Source: Deinococcus aquiradiocola
GTDB lineage: Bacteria; Deinococcota; Deinococci; Deinococcales; Deinococcaceae
Direction of reading: 5' to 3'
Assembly: GCF_014646915.1 (NCBI RefSeq)
Contig: NZ_BMOE01000002.1
Span: 336,686-400,685 of the forward strand
Length of the DNA: 64,000 nt
Under the pieces are notes generated by a model. That model made no database searches. It saw only the letters and a list, made by a program, of their open reading frames with translations, and was not told the DNA's origin. This document shows, one piece after another, positions 8,716 through 17,827 of this stretch. Each line of letters begins with the position of its first letter. Within the stretch, counting starts at the first letter, position 1. Made by a program: the position numbers and the translations under genes.

Positions 8716-9716
8716 ACAGAGGAACCGTCACCATCCACGAGGTGGCGCGCGAGGCGGGGGTCTCCATCAGCACCGTGTCGCGCATCATCAACGGCACGGC
8801 GTACGTCGCCGACGACAAACGCCAGGCTGTGGAACGCGCGATGCTGAAGCTGGGCTTCCGCCCGAATTACCTCGCGAAGACCCTGATGACGGGCCGCAGC
8901 ATGAGCATCGGCGTCATCGCGGAGGACATCGTCAGCCCGTACTATGCCGACGTCATCCGCGGCGTGGAGCACGCGATGCTCGACACGCCCTACCAGCCGA
9001 TCGTGAACAGCGGCCACTGGTCGCGCAAGTACGAGTCCCGCGCCGTCGAGACCCTGATCTACCGCAAGGTGGACGCCATGCTGCTGCTCGGCAGTACCCT
9101 CCCGGACGGGACGCTGCAGGAGATCGCGTCGCGCGTGCCGCTCGTGGTGTTCGGAAGGACCGTGCCGGGCCTGGAAGAGCACTGCCTCGCGCTCGACAAC
9201 GTGCACGGCGCGTACCTCGCCACCCGGCACCTGATCGAACTCGGGCACCGCAACATCGTTCACGTGCGCGGACCGCAGGGCCAGCAGGACGCCGAGGACC
9301 GCCTGCACGGCTACCGTACGGCACTCGCCGAGAACGACGTGCCGCACCGGCCGGAACTGGAGATCCTCGGGGACTTCACGGAGCAGCCCGCGTATCAGGC
9401 GCTGACGCACCTGCTGGACGCGCGCGTGCCGTTCACGGCCGTGTTCGCCGCGAACGACCAGATGGCGGCCGGGGCGCGCCTCGCGCTGCACCGCAAGGGC
9501 CTGCGGGTGCCGGAGGACGTGTCGCTCGTCGGCTTCGACGACCTTCCGTCCAGCGCCTTCACCAGCCCGCCCCTGACCACCGTGCACCAGCCGACCTACC
9601 GGATCGGGCTGGCGCTCGCCACGCACCTCCTGAACGTCGTCCAGGACCTCCCCTCGCAGTTGCCCGCTTTCGACCTCACGCTCGTCGTACGGGAATCCAC
9701 CCGCCCGCTGCGGTAA
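8712..9716 (+). CDS. LacI-family transcriptional regulator
   Basis: 334-residue DNA-binding repressor. The N-terminal helix-turn-helix VTIHEVAREAGVSISTVSRI is canonical for LacI, followed by the hinge helix and a periplasmic-binding-protein-like sensor domain ending in VPEDVSLVGFDDLPSSAFTSPPLTTV. By position it most likely controls the GH9 and GH16 genes through the TGAAAGCGCTTTCA-type sites, releasing DNA when a cello- or gluco-oligosaccharide binds. The start could be GTG 8706 or 8712; 8712 is favoured by the GTGA overlap with the mini-ORF. Confidence 0.9.
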   Translation: MNRGTVTIHEVAREAGVSISTVSRIINGTAYVADDKRQAVERAMLKLGFRPNYLAKTLMTGRSMSIGVIAEDIVSPYYADVIRGVEHAMLDTPYQPIVNSGHWSRKYESRAVETLIYRKVDAMLLLGSTLPDGTLQEIASRVPLVVFGRTVPGLEEHCLALDNVHGAYLATRHLIELGHRNIVHVRGPQGQQDAEDRLHGYRTALAENDVPHRPELEILGDFTEQPAYQALTHLLDARVPFTAVFAANDQMAAGARLALHRKGLRVPEDVSLVGFDDLPSSAFTSPPLTTVHQPTYRIGLALATHLLNVVQDLPSQLPAFDLTLVVRESTRPLR

Positions 9717-9752
9717 CGGCCCGCCGAGGACGGGGCATGCCCTCCGGTGCGT

Positions 9753-11336
9753 TCAGGCGGTCAGCCGCTCCACGAGATCGAACTCGCCCGCACGGATCTC
9801 GGTGGGCGTGGGCGCGCGGCCCATCCGCAGGAGTTCCGCGAAGGCCGCGAGCGCACGGTCTCGGCCCATGGCGCTCGCCACCACGGTCCGGTCCCCGTCG
9901 AAGGTGAACTCCATGAAGTCGTACGCGTCCGGGTCACCCCAGCAGGCGGTGTCGTGCAGCGATTCGGCGTGACCCACGTACCGCAGGCTCTTGCCGTACT
10001 GCTGCGTCCAGAAGAACGGCACGCGCACGTCCGTCCCTTCACCGCCCATACTCTCACCGTCCGCCCCTCCGGCGCGCCCCAGCAGGGTGTACGCGGCGAC
10101 CATGCCGTGCTGCAGGGCAACACGCCAGTGCTCGACGCGCATCTCACCGAGCACGGTGGGCGCGGACGCGATGTCCCCGGCGGCCAGGGTGTCCGGATCC
10201 AGGCGCAGGAGGGCGTCCGGGTGGACAGCGCCCTTCTCGTCGGCGGCGTCACCCAGGAGGTCTGTCACCGGACGGACGCCGGTGCCGAGCAGCACCACGC
10301 CTGCGGGCAGCGTCTCGCCGGACCGCAGGGTGACGCCCGTGACCGCCTGACCGTCGCCGTCCAGGCGGTCCAGTTCCGCACCGAGCCGGAAGGTGACGCC
10401 GTGCTCTTCGTGCAGGCGGCGCACGGCACGGCCGACGGCGGGCGTCACGGCGCGGGACATGATCTCGTCCTCCTGGGCGACCACGGTGACGCTCGCGGCC
10501 GTCTGAACGAGGCTCGACGCGGCCTCCAGGCCGATGAAGCTGCCGCCGACGATCACGAGGTCCGCGCCGCGCGCCGCGTCCCGCAGGGCCCGGGCGTCCT
10601 CCAGGGTGCGCAGGGTGAACACGCCGTCCAGCGCGGTCCCGGGCCGGTCCGGCCGGACCGGCTGGCTGCCGGTCGAGACGAGAACCCGGTCGGCCGTGAA
10701 GGTGCCGGTGCCACTCACCGTGACGCGGCCGGACGCCCGGTCGATCGCCGTGACGCGCGTGCCGGCCCGGAGGTCGACGCCGTGCGTGCGCGCCCAGTCG
10801 GGGCCGCCCAGCGGGAGGTCGGCCTCCTGCACCTTGCCGCTCAGGTAGCCCTTGCTGAGCGCCGTACGGTCGTACGGGGCGTGCGGCTCAGCGGTCAGGA
10901 GGGTGACGCGGCCCGCGTAGCCCTCCTGACGCAGGGTCTGCGCGGCCATGAAGCCGGCCGGGCCGCCGCCCACGATGACGGTGTGCTCCTCCGGTCGGCC
11001 CTGCGGGGCGGGCGCGGGGCGTTCCAGCGGAACGGCCGGATCGACCGTGCACTGCGCGCCGTCCCGCGTGACCGTGTACGCGGCGAGGCCCTGCAGGGCC
11101 GGCGGTTCGGTGAGCGCGCCGCTCGCGGCATGAAAGGTCGCGTGGTGCCAGGGGCACACGACGCGGTCGCCGCAGCGGACGCCCTCGCCGAGGTTCGCTC
11201 CGGCGTGCGGACAGCGGCCGTTCATGGCGTGGACGGCGTCACCGTCGCGCGTCACGAGCACCAGGGCGTCACCGAGGTCGAATGTTCGCATGCCGCCGTC
11301 GGGCACGTCGTTCAGCTGGAAGGTCAGGGTGGGCAT
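9753..11336 (-). CDS. Rieske domain-FAD/NAD(P)H oxidoreductase fusion
   Basis: 527-residue cytosolic redox protein. Residues about 1-105 form a Rieske [2Fe-2S] domain with ligands in CPHAGANL and CPWHHATFH. The rest is a pyridine-nucleotide-disulfide oxidoreductase with FAD motif VIVGGGPAGFMA, NAD motif LVIVGGSFIGLEAASSL, and a reductase C-terminal dimer domain. This resembles AIFM3-like proteins and could pass electrons from NAD(P)H to a partner. It is 34 bases downstream of the GH1-like gene and probably co-transcribed. Its substrate is unknown. Confidence 0.85.
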   Translation of the reverse strand: MPTLTFQLNDVPDGGMRTFDLGDALVLVTRDGDAVHAMNGRCPHAGANLGEGVRCGDRVVCPWHHATFHAASGALTEPPALQGLAAYTVTRDGAQCTVDPAVPLERPAPAPQGRPEEHTVIVGGGPAGFMAAQTLRQEGYAGRVTLLTAEPHAPYDRTALSKGYLSGKVQEADLPLGGPDWARTHGVDLRAGTRVTAIDRASGRVTVSGTGTFTADRVLVSTGSQPVRPDRPGTALDGVFTLRTLEDARALRDAARGADLVIVGGSFIGLEAASSLVQTAASVTVVAQEDEIMSRAVTPAVGRAVRRLHEEHGVTFRLGAELDRLDGDGQAVTGVTLRSGETLPAGVVLLGTGVRPVTDLLGDAADEKGAVHPDALLRLDPDTLAAGDIASAPTVLGEMRVEHWRVALQHGMVAAYTLLGRAGGADGESMGGEGTDVRVPFFWTQQYGKSLRYVGHAESLHDTACWGDPDAYDFMEFTFDGDRTVVASAMGRDRALAAFAELLRMGRAPTPTEIRAGEFDLVERLTA

Positions 11337-11370
11337 CAGGGTCTCCTCTGCGGGAATCGGGCGGGCGCCG

Positions 11371-12717
11371 TCACACCTGCACGCGCAGGGTGGCCGGCTG
11401 AGCGGTCAGTTCGAACATCTCGCCGTGCGGCACGACCGTGATCTGCCCGTAGTTCTGCAGCAGGTCGCGGTACGCGGCCTCCACGGGACGCGGCTGACGC
11501 TGCAGGTCGTACAGGCCGACCGGGTTCACGCGGCTGTTGAGCTCCGCGAGGCCGGTGTCCCAGTCGATCTGGTCGGTGAGCGAGTACCACGTGAAGCCCA
11601 CGACGGGCACGCCTTCCCGGCGCAGCTGCAGGACGTTCATCCACTGCTTCCACAGCCACGCCGGGTTGCGGTCGGCGTCGAAGGTGTTCGTCTCGGTGTG
11701 CATCACGGGCCGCCGGTAGCGGCGGTGCAGGCGGCTCGCCAGCGTGTGCCAGCCGAGGACGTCCTCGGCCTGCAGTTCGCTGCGGTCGGGGAGCACGATG
11801 CGCTCGTTGCGGCCGTAGTAGTCGCTCCCGATGATCTGATGGCCGGGCGGTTCGCCCGCCATGAACCACTGGTACTCGTTTTCGCTCAGGCCGTGCGTGC
11901 GCGCGTGCCGGTAGGTGTCCACGTCCGGCACGTGCGCGTACAGCAGGTCCAGCGACAGGCAGCTCATCTTGTTGTGCAGCGCGAGGTCGGCGCGCGGTTC
12001 GGCGCACGCGTCGTGCAGGTACTCGGCACTCTCCGACTGGATGATGACCGCGTCCGGGCGTTCCCGGACGATGGCATGGCACGCGAGGATGCTGGCGGCC
12101 GCCGCGTGCTTGAGGGCCGTGACGAAGCCGCGTTCGGACTTCAGCCGCTCGTTCCACAGGCCGTCGCGGCCGGAACTGCGTGCCGTGACGTAGATCTCGT
12201 TGACGGGCGTGAAGTGCCGCACCCACCCGTAGCGCCGCGCGGCCTCCCCCGCGAACGCCGCGAAGTGCACCGGCAGCTCCGGGTTCTGGAAGTCGCCCAG
12301 CCAGTCGGGCAGCCCGAAGTGCAGCAGGTCGAGGATCGGGGTGATGCCGCGCCGACGCAGGCCCGCCATGAGTTCGTCGGCCTTCTCCCAGTCGTACGTG
12401 CCGGGACCGGTGCTGATCTCGTGGTACGGCAGGCCGTACCGGAGGTACTTCAGGCCCAGGCCCTGCACGAGGTCGAAGTCCTGCTCCCAGTGGCTGTAAT
12501 GCCCGCACTCGCGAAGCTGGTCGCGGCGACCGTGGCGCGTCATGGGGTACGAGCATTCGATGCCGGTCGCGAACATGAAGTTGCCGGGCGTGCCGGTCGG
12601 CAGGCCGTCGCCGCGCGTGCCGCTCGCACCGCCGAACTCGTCACCCGCGTAGGTTCGGCTGCCGTTCACGCCGATGTTCACGGCCTCCATCGCCGCGAGG
12701 AAACTCCGGGGAGCCAC
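11371..12717 (-). CDS. GH1-like glycoside hydrolase
   Basis: 448-residue TIM-barrel hydrolase with no signal peptide, so probably cytosolic. The acid/base Glu is in HFTPVNEIYVTA, and the putative nucleophile Glu is in PVMHTETNTFD. YLRYGLPYHEI and PILDLLHFGLPDWL match early barrel strands of clan GH-A family 1. Substrate unknown, perhaps a beta-glycoside. The GTG at 12717 is supported by CGGAGGT seven bases upstream. The next gene, on the opposite strand, encodes a related hydrolase domain, so this is probably one locus. Confidence 0.8.
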   Translation of the reverse strand: MAPRSFLAAMEAVNIGVNGSRTYAGDEFGGASGTRGDGLPTGTPGNFMFATGIECSYPMTRHGRRDQLRECGHYSHWEQDFDLVQGLGLKYLRYGLPYHEISTGPGTYDWEKADELMAGLRRRGITPILDLLHFGLPDWLGDFQNPELPVHFAAFAGEAARRYGWVRHFTPVNEIYVTARSSGRDGLWNERLKSERGFVTALKHAAAASILACHAIVRERPDAVIIQSESAEYLHDACAEPRADLALHNKMSCLSLDLLYAHVPDVDTYRHARTHGLSENEYQWFMAGEPPGHQIIGSDYYGRNERIVLPDRSELQAEDVLGWHTLASRLHRRYRRPVMHTETNTFDADRNPAWLWKQWMNVLQLRREGVPVVGFTWYSLTDQIDWDTGLAELNSRVNPVGLYDLQRQPRPVEAAYRDLLQNYGQITVVPHGEMFELTAQPATLRVQV

Positions 12718-12933
12718 GCTCAGGACCTCCGGGGGACGGGCGCGGTCACGGGTTCACCGCGCGCGGGCGGGCAGGGCAGCCGGAAAGGGGGAGGGTCACC
12801 ATGACGGTCACGGTAGGTTCGGCGGGCGCGGCGGGACGCAACACATCTTACGAAGCGGAGCGACGCTAACGAAGCCTAAAGGCCCCGTTCAGGCTGCGTT
12901 CCCGGCACCCTGCGCGTGTCATGCTGCGGCGTG

Positions 12934-15201
12934 ATGCCCGTTCCCCTGTTCCGTTCGTTCTTCCAGGGTGGCTTCGAATGCTCGGCCCACCGGCGCCCCT
13001 CCGGCCGCCGGGTGGACGTGATCGACGCCACCCGTCACGACCACTTCGCGCGTGAGGACTACGCGCGCCTCGCCGCGACCGGCCTGCGGACCGCGCGCGA
13101 CGGGCTGCGCTGGCCGCTGATCGAACGGGTGCCGGGCGAGTACGAGTTCACGTCGGTGGCCGCGCAGCTCGCGGGCAGCCGCGAGGCGGGCGTGCAGGTC
13201 ATCTGGGACCTGCTGCACTACGGCACGCCAGATCACGTGGACGTGTTCGCGGCGGACTTCCCGGCGCGGTTCGCGGCCTTCGCGGCGGCGGCCGCCGCGT
13301 ACCTGGCGGCCGGCACGGACGGCGAGCTGTGGCTGTGCCCCATCAACGAGGTGTCGTTCTTCGCGTGGGGTGGCGGCGAGGTCGGGTACCTGAATCCCTT
13401 CGTGCACGGGCAGGGCCCGCGCCTGAAACGGGCGCTGGTCCGGGCCGTGATCGCCGGGATGGACGCGGTACGCGCCGCGCACCCCGGCGCGCGGTTCCTG
13501 CACGCCGAGCCGCTCATCCGGGTGAGCGCCCACCCGGACCGCCCGTGGGAGGACCTTCACGCGGCGGGCGTGCAGGAGTCGCAGTTTGAGACGCTCGACC
13601 TGCTGAGCGGCCGACTGAACCCCGAACTGGGCGGCGGTCCGGCGTACCTCGACGTGATCGGCCTGAACTACTACCCGGACAACCAGTGGCGGCACCATCC
13701 CGACCACGGGCAGCGCAGCGTGCTGCCGCCCACCCATCCCGAGTACCGGCCGCTGCGGACCCTGCTGGCCGAGGTGCACGCCCGCTACGGACGGCCGCTG
13801 CTGATCTCCGAGACGGGCGCCGAGGACGACGCGCGCGCCCCATGGTTCGCGCGGGTGGCGCGCGAGGCGCTGGCCGCGCGGGCAGCGGGCGTGCCGGTGC
13901 AGGGCGTGTGCCTGTACCCGGTCGTGAATCACCCCGGCTGGGACGACGACCGCCACTGCCACAACGGCCTGTGGGACTACCCGGACGCGCAGGGGGGCCG
14001 CAGCGTCCACCCGCCGCTGCTGGAAGCGCTGCGGGCCGCGCAGGCCGAGGAGCGCGGCGAGGGCGTGCCAGCCCCTGCCCACTCCGGTCAGGGGCTCGCG
14101 GAAGCGCTCCGCCGCTTCGCGCGGGCCGAGCCCACCCTCCAGGCCGAGGCGGCCGTGCGCGACCTGGACGCCCGCGTGCCTGCCGCCTCCCTGGCCGCCC
14201 TGCACGCCGAGGGCCTCCTGAGCGCCACGCTGAGCACCGAGGACGGGGGACTGGGCGTCGCGGGCGTGGACCTGCTGCAGCTGCTGCGCCGCGTGGGCCG
14301 CGCCAGCCTGCCGGTCGCGCGGCTGTACGAGGGGCACGTCAACGCCCTGCTGCTCATCCGGCGGTACGGCACGCCCGCACAGTCCCGGCAGGCAGCACAG
14401 GACGCCCTCGCGGGCCACCTGTTCGGCGTGTGGAACACCGAGGACCAGGACGCCCTGCACCTGCACGGCGGCGAGGACAGCTGGACGCTGCGCGGCGGGA
14501 AGACCTTCACGTCCGGCGGGGCCGCCGTCACGCGCGCGCTCGTCACCGCCGAACGCCCGGACGGCGAGGGGCGACAGATGCTGCTGCTGGAGCACCTGGA
14601 CGACGCGCGTTTCGACGCGTCGTTCTGGCAGCCGCTCGGGATGCGCGCCACGGCCAGCGCCCGCCTGAACCTGAACGGCCTGCCGGTGTCCGGGGCGGCG
14701 CTGATCGGCTCGCCCGGCGATTACTATGCCCAGCCGGAGTTCGGCGGGGGCGCCCTGCGTTTCCTGGGGGCGCAGCTGGGCGGCGCGGACGCCCTGATGG
14801 ACGCGAGCCGGGACGCGCTGCGGCACCTGGGCCGGACGGGCGACCCGGTACAGGCCCTGAGGTTCGCGGACGCGGCCGGACGCGCGGAGGGAGCCTGGCA
14901 GATCGTGCTGGAAGGTGCGCGCCGCCTGGAGCGCGGCGAGACGGGCGAGGCGTTCCTCGCGTACGTCGCCCTGGCGAGGGCGCAGACGGAGGACGCCTGC
15001 CTGCAGGTCGCGGAGGCCACCGAACGGGCCGTCGGGGCGCGCGGCCTGCTCGAACCGCACCCGGCCGCGCGGCTGCTGCGCGACCTGCGCATGTACCTGC
15101 GCCAGCCCGCCCCGGACGCCGCGCGACTCGCGGCCGGGCACTGGCTGCTCGGGACGCCCGGCCCCGGCCCGGAGGACGTCAGCCCGTGGCGGCCCGCGTG
15201 A
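12934..15201 (+). CDS. GH1-like hydrolase / acyl-CoA dehydrogenase fusion
   Basis: A single open frame of 755 residues. Residues about 1-375 are a GH1-like barrel: acid/base LCPINEVSFFAWGGG, LDVIGLNYYPDNQW, nucleophile PLLISETGAEDD, and VNHPGWDDDRHCHNGLWDY. Residues about 390-750 are an acyl-CoA dehydrogenase-like domain: ALHAEGLLSATLSTEDGGLG, LFGVWNTEDQDALHL, WTLRGGKTFTSGG, with a C-terminal helical bundle. ACAD-like proteins are known beside PIG-L and NodS-like genes, but the GH fusion is unusual. Start ATG 12934 is favoured because an ATG or GTG upstream would add only a few residues. It overlaps the next gene as GTGA. Confidence 0.8.
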   Translation: MPVPLFRSFFQGGFECSAHRRPSGRRVDVIDATRHDHFAREDYARLAATGLRTARDGLRWPLIERVPGEYEFTSVAAQLAGSREAGVQVIWDLLHYGTPDHVDVFAADFPARFAAFAAAAAAYLAAGTDGELWLCPINEVSFFAWGGGEVGYLNPFVHGQGPRLKRALVRAVIAGMDAVRAAHPGARFLHAEPLIRVSAHPDRPWEDLHAAGVQESQFETLDLLSGRLNPELGGGPAYLDVIGLNYYPDNQWRHHPDHGQRSVLPPTHPEYRPLRTLLAEVHARYGRPLLISETGAEDDARAPWFARVAREALAARAAGVPVQGVCLYPVVNHPGWDDDRHCHNGLWDYPDAQGGRSVHPPLLEALRAAQAEERGEGVPAPAHSGQGLAEALRRFARAEPTLQAEAAVRDLDARVPAASLAALHAEGLLSATLSTEDGGLGVAGVDLLQLLRRVGRASLPVARLYEGHVNALLLIRRYGTPAQSRQAAQDALAGHLFGVWNTEDQDALHLHGGEDSWTLRGGKTFTSGGAAVTRALVTAERPDGEGRQMLLLEHLDDARFDASFWQPLGMRATASARLNLNGLPVSGAALIGSPGDYYAQPEFGGGALRFLGAQLGGADALMDASRDALRHLGRTGDPVQALRFADAAGRAEGAWQIVLEGARRLERGETGEAFLAYVALARAQTEDACLQVAEATERAVGARGLLEPHPAARLLRDLRMYLRQPAPDAARLAAGHWLLGTPGPGPEDVSPWRPA

Positions 15202-15905
15202 ACGGCACGCCCCCCCGGCAGGCCGGACTGCTGGACCCCGCGGCGCTGACCGGTCCGGTCTGGGTGGTCGCGCCGCACCCGGACGACGAGGCGCTCGGCT
15301 GCGGCGCCCTGATCGCGGCCCTCACGGACGCCGGGCAGGAGGTGTGGGCGCTGCTCCTCAGCGACGGTGGGTTCTCGCACCCGGCCTCCGCCGCGTACCC
15401 GCGCGAACGGCTCGTCCGCACCCGCCTCGCCGAGTGGCGCGCGGGCCTGGCCGTGCTGGGCGTCCCGGCCGAGCGCACCGCCGCGCTCGGCTTCCCGGAC
15501 GGCGCCCTCGCCGGGCACGCGCAGGAGATCCAGGAAGCCGCCCGCGCGGCCTTCAGGGCGGCGCCGCCCGCCACGGTCCTGCTGCCGTGGGGCCGGGACC
15601 CGCACCCCGACCACCGGGCCGCGTGGGCCACCCTGCACGCCGCGCTGCCCGGCCCCTGCCGCGTCCTCCTGTACACCGTGTGGCTGCAGGAGCGCGGTCA
15701 GGAGGGCGACTGGCCCGCGCCCGGCGAGGCGCGCACCCTGACGTTCCCGCCGTCAGGCTGGGCGGACCGCAAGGCCGCCGCCATCGCCGCCCACGCCACG
15801 CAGCTCGGGACCATCACCGACGACCCCGGCGGCTTCACCCTCGCCCCGGACATGATCGCCCGCGCCGTGCGGGAACCCGAGACCTACTTCGAGGTGAACC
15901 CATGA
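15198..15905 (+). CDS. PIG-L family N-acetyl-sugar deacetylase
   Basis: 235-residue metal-dependent deacetylase of the LmbE/PIG-L family, which includes MshB and GlcNAc-PI deacetylase. The zinc motif VVAPHPDDEALGCGALI is near the N-terminus and WGRDPHPDHRAAW provides the second histidine cluster. It likely removes acetyl from an N-acetylated sugar carried on a lipid or thiol. GTG 15198 overlaps the previous stop (GTGA), and its own stop overlaps the next ATG (ATGA), so the three genes form a tight operon. Confidence 0.88.
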   Translation: MNGTPPRQAGLLDPAALTGPVWVVAPHPDDEALGCGALIAALTDAGQEVWALLLSDGGFSHPASAAYPRERLVRTRLAEWRAGLAVLGVPAERTAALGFPDGALAGHAQEIQEAARAAFRAAPPATVLLPWGRDPHPDHRAAWATLHAALPGPCRVLLYTVWLQERGQEGDWPAPGEARTLTFPPSGWADRKAAAIAAHATQLGTITDDPGGFTLAPDMIARAVREPETYFEVNP

Positions 15906-16492
15906 CCCTGCCCGACCGCTACTTCGACGACGTGTACGCCGCGAACGACGACCCCTGGAACTTCCAGGGCAGCCCCTACGAGGCCGCGAAGTACGCCCGG
16001 ACCCTGGCCGCCCTGCCGCAGGAACGCTACGGACGCGCGCTGGAGGTCGGGTGTTCCATCGGCGTCCTGACCGGCCTGCTGGCCCGGCGCGTGGACGCCC
16101 TGACCGCCGTGGACGTGAGCGAGGCGGCCCTGCAGCGCGCCCGGGCACGCAACCACGGCGCGCAGAACGTCACCTTCGAGCGCCGCAGGCTGCCGCAGGA
16201 CGTGCCCGCAGGCCCCTTCGACCTCGTGATGCTGTCGGAAGTCCTGTACTACCTCTCGCCGACCGACCTGGAGGCCGCGCTGGACGTGATCGTCGCCCGG
16301 ACAGCACCGGGCGGGACGGTGCTGCTGGTGCACTGGACGCCGCACGTGCACGACTACCCGCAGACCGGGGACGCCGTGCACGAGGCCGCGCTCGCCCGCG
16401 CGGGCCGCGGCGAGCTGACGCACCTGCACGGCGAGCGGCACGGCGACGACCGCGAAGGCTACCGGCTAGACGTGTTCGAGCGCCCCGCGTAG
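15902..16492 (+). CDS. NodS-like SAM-dependent methyltransferase
   Basis: 196-residue class I methyltransferase. The N-terminal RYFDDVYAANDDPWNFQGSP is characteristic of NodS-like N-methyltransferases. The SAM motif is ALEVGCSIGVLTGLLA, then VDVSEAALQRAR and FDLVMLSEVLYYLS. In rhizobia NodS methylates the amino group of a deacetylated chito-oligosaccharide, which fits its coupling to a deacetylase. Starts by ATGA overlap; the last 27 bases overlap the convergent glycosyltransferase. Confidence 0.88.
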   Translation: MTLPDRYFDDVYAANDDPWNFQGSPYEAAKYARTLAALPQERYGRALEVGCSIGVLTGLLARRVDALTAVDVSEAALQRARARNHGAQNVTFERRRLPQDVPAGPFDLVMLSEVLYYLSPTDLEAALDVIVARTAPGGTVLLVHWTPHVHDYPQTGDAVHEAALARAGRGELTHLHGERHGDDREGYRLDVFERPA

Positions 16493-17578
16493 CTCCGCGA
16501 GCGCCCGCTCGACCGGCACGGGCCGGAACGTCACGCCCCACCAGCCGGCCGCGAGCCGCGCCGCGTGCGCCCGTTCCAGCGCCTCCCCCAGGGTCGGTGA
16601 ACGCAGCGCGGCCCTCAGTGCAGGAATGGACGTCAGCCACAGCGCCGCCAGTGAGCGCGCGGCGCACGCGGCGTGGCCGGGACCGGCGGCGTACGCGCGC
16701 CGCAGCGCCGCCTGCGCGCGGGCCAGCGCGGCGACCTCCTGCCCGCCCGGCACCGTCCACACCCGCCCGGACGCCCACTCGCCGAGCTGCGTGGACAGTC
16801 CCACCCCCACCCGCCCGCAGCGGCGAGCCGACGTGTACACCCGCGCGTGAGGCGTGTGCCGCAGCGTCAGGTCCGCCCGCTGCAGCGCCCGCACCAGCGC
16901 CACGTCCTCCAGCGCCGTCACGTCCGGCACGCCCCCCACCTGCCGGTACGCGCGGACCGTGAGCGCCAGGCTCGCCCCGAAATGCTGCGCGTGACGCGGC
17001 CAGGGATCGTGCGCGACCGGGTCGAAGTGCGCCTCGACCCGGCTGGCCGCCAGCCGGTACGCCAGGTCGTACAGGTGCGTGCGGCGCGCGGCCTCTGTCA
17101 GCGCGGCCCGCTCGTGCGCGCGCAGCAGGATGCGCCCTGCGGCGGCGTCCGCGCCGTCCCGCAGCGGGACGAGCATCTGCGCGAGCCAGTCCGGCGCGGC
17201 GCAGGTGTCCGCGTCGGTGCTGACGATCACGCCGTCCGGCCCGGCCCACCCGGCCGCGAGATCCAGCGCCCGGCGCCGCGCGCCGACCACGCCCGCCTCC
17301 GCGCCGGTCAGCGCGCAGTCCACGACACGCACCTTCAGGCGGTCCCGGAACGCGCGGGCCACGTCCGCCGTGCCGTCGGTGCAGTTGTTCGCGAGGACGA
17401 GCACCCCGAACGCCGGGGCGCCCACCTGAGCGGCCAGCGCGGCAAGGGTGCCGGGCAGCCACGCGGCCTCGTCACGCGCCGGGATCGCCACGACGACCGG
17501 CACGGGTTCGCAGGGGGCAGCAGGAGGACGGGTCACGGTGTCCCAGACTACAGCTCCGGCAGGGCACGCGCCGGACAT
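16466..17578 (-). CDS. Family 2 glycosyltransferase
   Basis: 370-residue GT-A-type transferase. PVVVAIPARDEAAWLPGTLAAL opens the nucleotide-sugar domain. IVSTDADTCAAPDWL supplies the metal-binding DxD-type motif, and VTALEDVALVRAL the ED catalytic pair. No clear membrane segments are seen. It converges on and overlaps the methyltransferase by 27 bases. It probably adds a sugar to the same lipid or glycan. The start is uncertain: an ATG at 17578 is used, but GTG codons slightly downstream are possible. Confidence 0.82.
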   Translation of the reverse strand: MSGACPAGAVVWDTVTRPPAAPCEPVPVVVAIPARDEAAWLPGTLAALAAQVGAPAFGVLVLANNCTDGTADVARAFRDRLKVRVVDCALTGAEAGVVGARRRALDLAAGWAGPDGVIVSTDADTCAAPDWLAQMLVPLRDGADAAAGRILLRAHERAALTEAARRTHLYDLAYRLAASRVEAHFDPVAHDPWPRHAQHFGASLALTVRAYRQVGGVPDVTALEDVALVRALQRADLTLRHTPHARVYTSARRCGRVGVGLSTQLGEWASGRVWTVPGGQEVAALARAQAALRRAYAAGPGHAACAARSLAALWLTSIPALRAALRSPTLGEALERAHAARLAAGWWGVTFRPVPVERALAELRGALEHV

Positions 17579-17827
17579 GAAGCAACGAAAAACGGCACAG
17601 ATTACGGCTGCGCCGAAGTCCGTGCATTACTGACGCATACGGATTCCGTCCGTCCCCGACCTCCCCGGCAGCAGCACACACGTCCCTCCCCGCCGGGAGA
17701 CACCCTGCACTCCACGCGCTCACGGATTCCGCGACCCGTCCGGAATCCAGCGAACTCCGTTCCGGGAACAGCACAGCACGTTCCCCCGCACGCCCATCAC
17801 CGACCCACGTTCACTTCAGGAGACCCC

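Noticed and set aside
12718..12933. Operator for the GH1 genes matching the LacI motif
   Set aside because: No TGAAAGCGCTTTCA-like site here; only short GCTTCGT direct repeats, too weak to report.
15186..15197. Earlier GTG start for the PIG-L gene
   Set aside because: Adds only four residues; the GTGA overlap at 15198 is the pattern of the operon.
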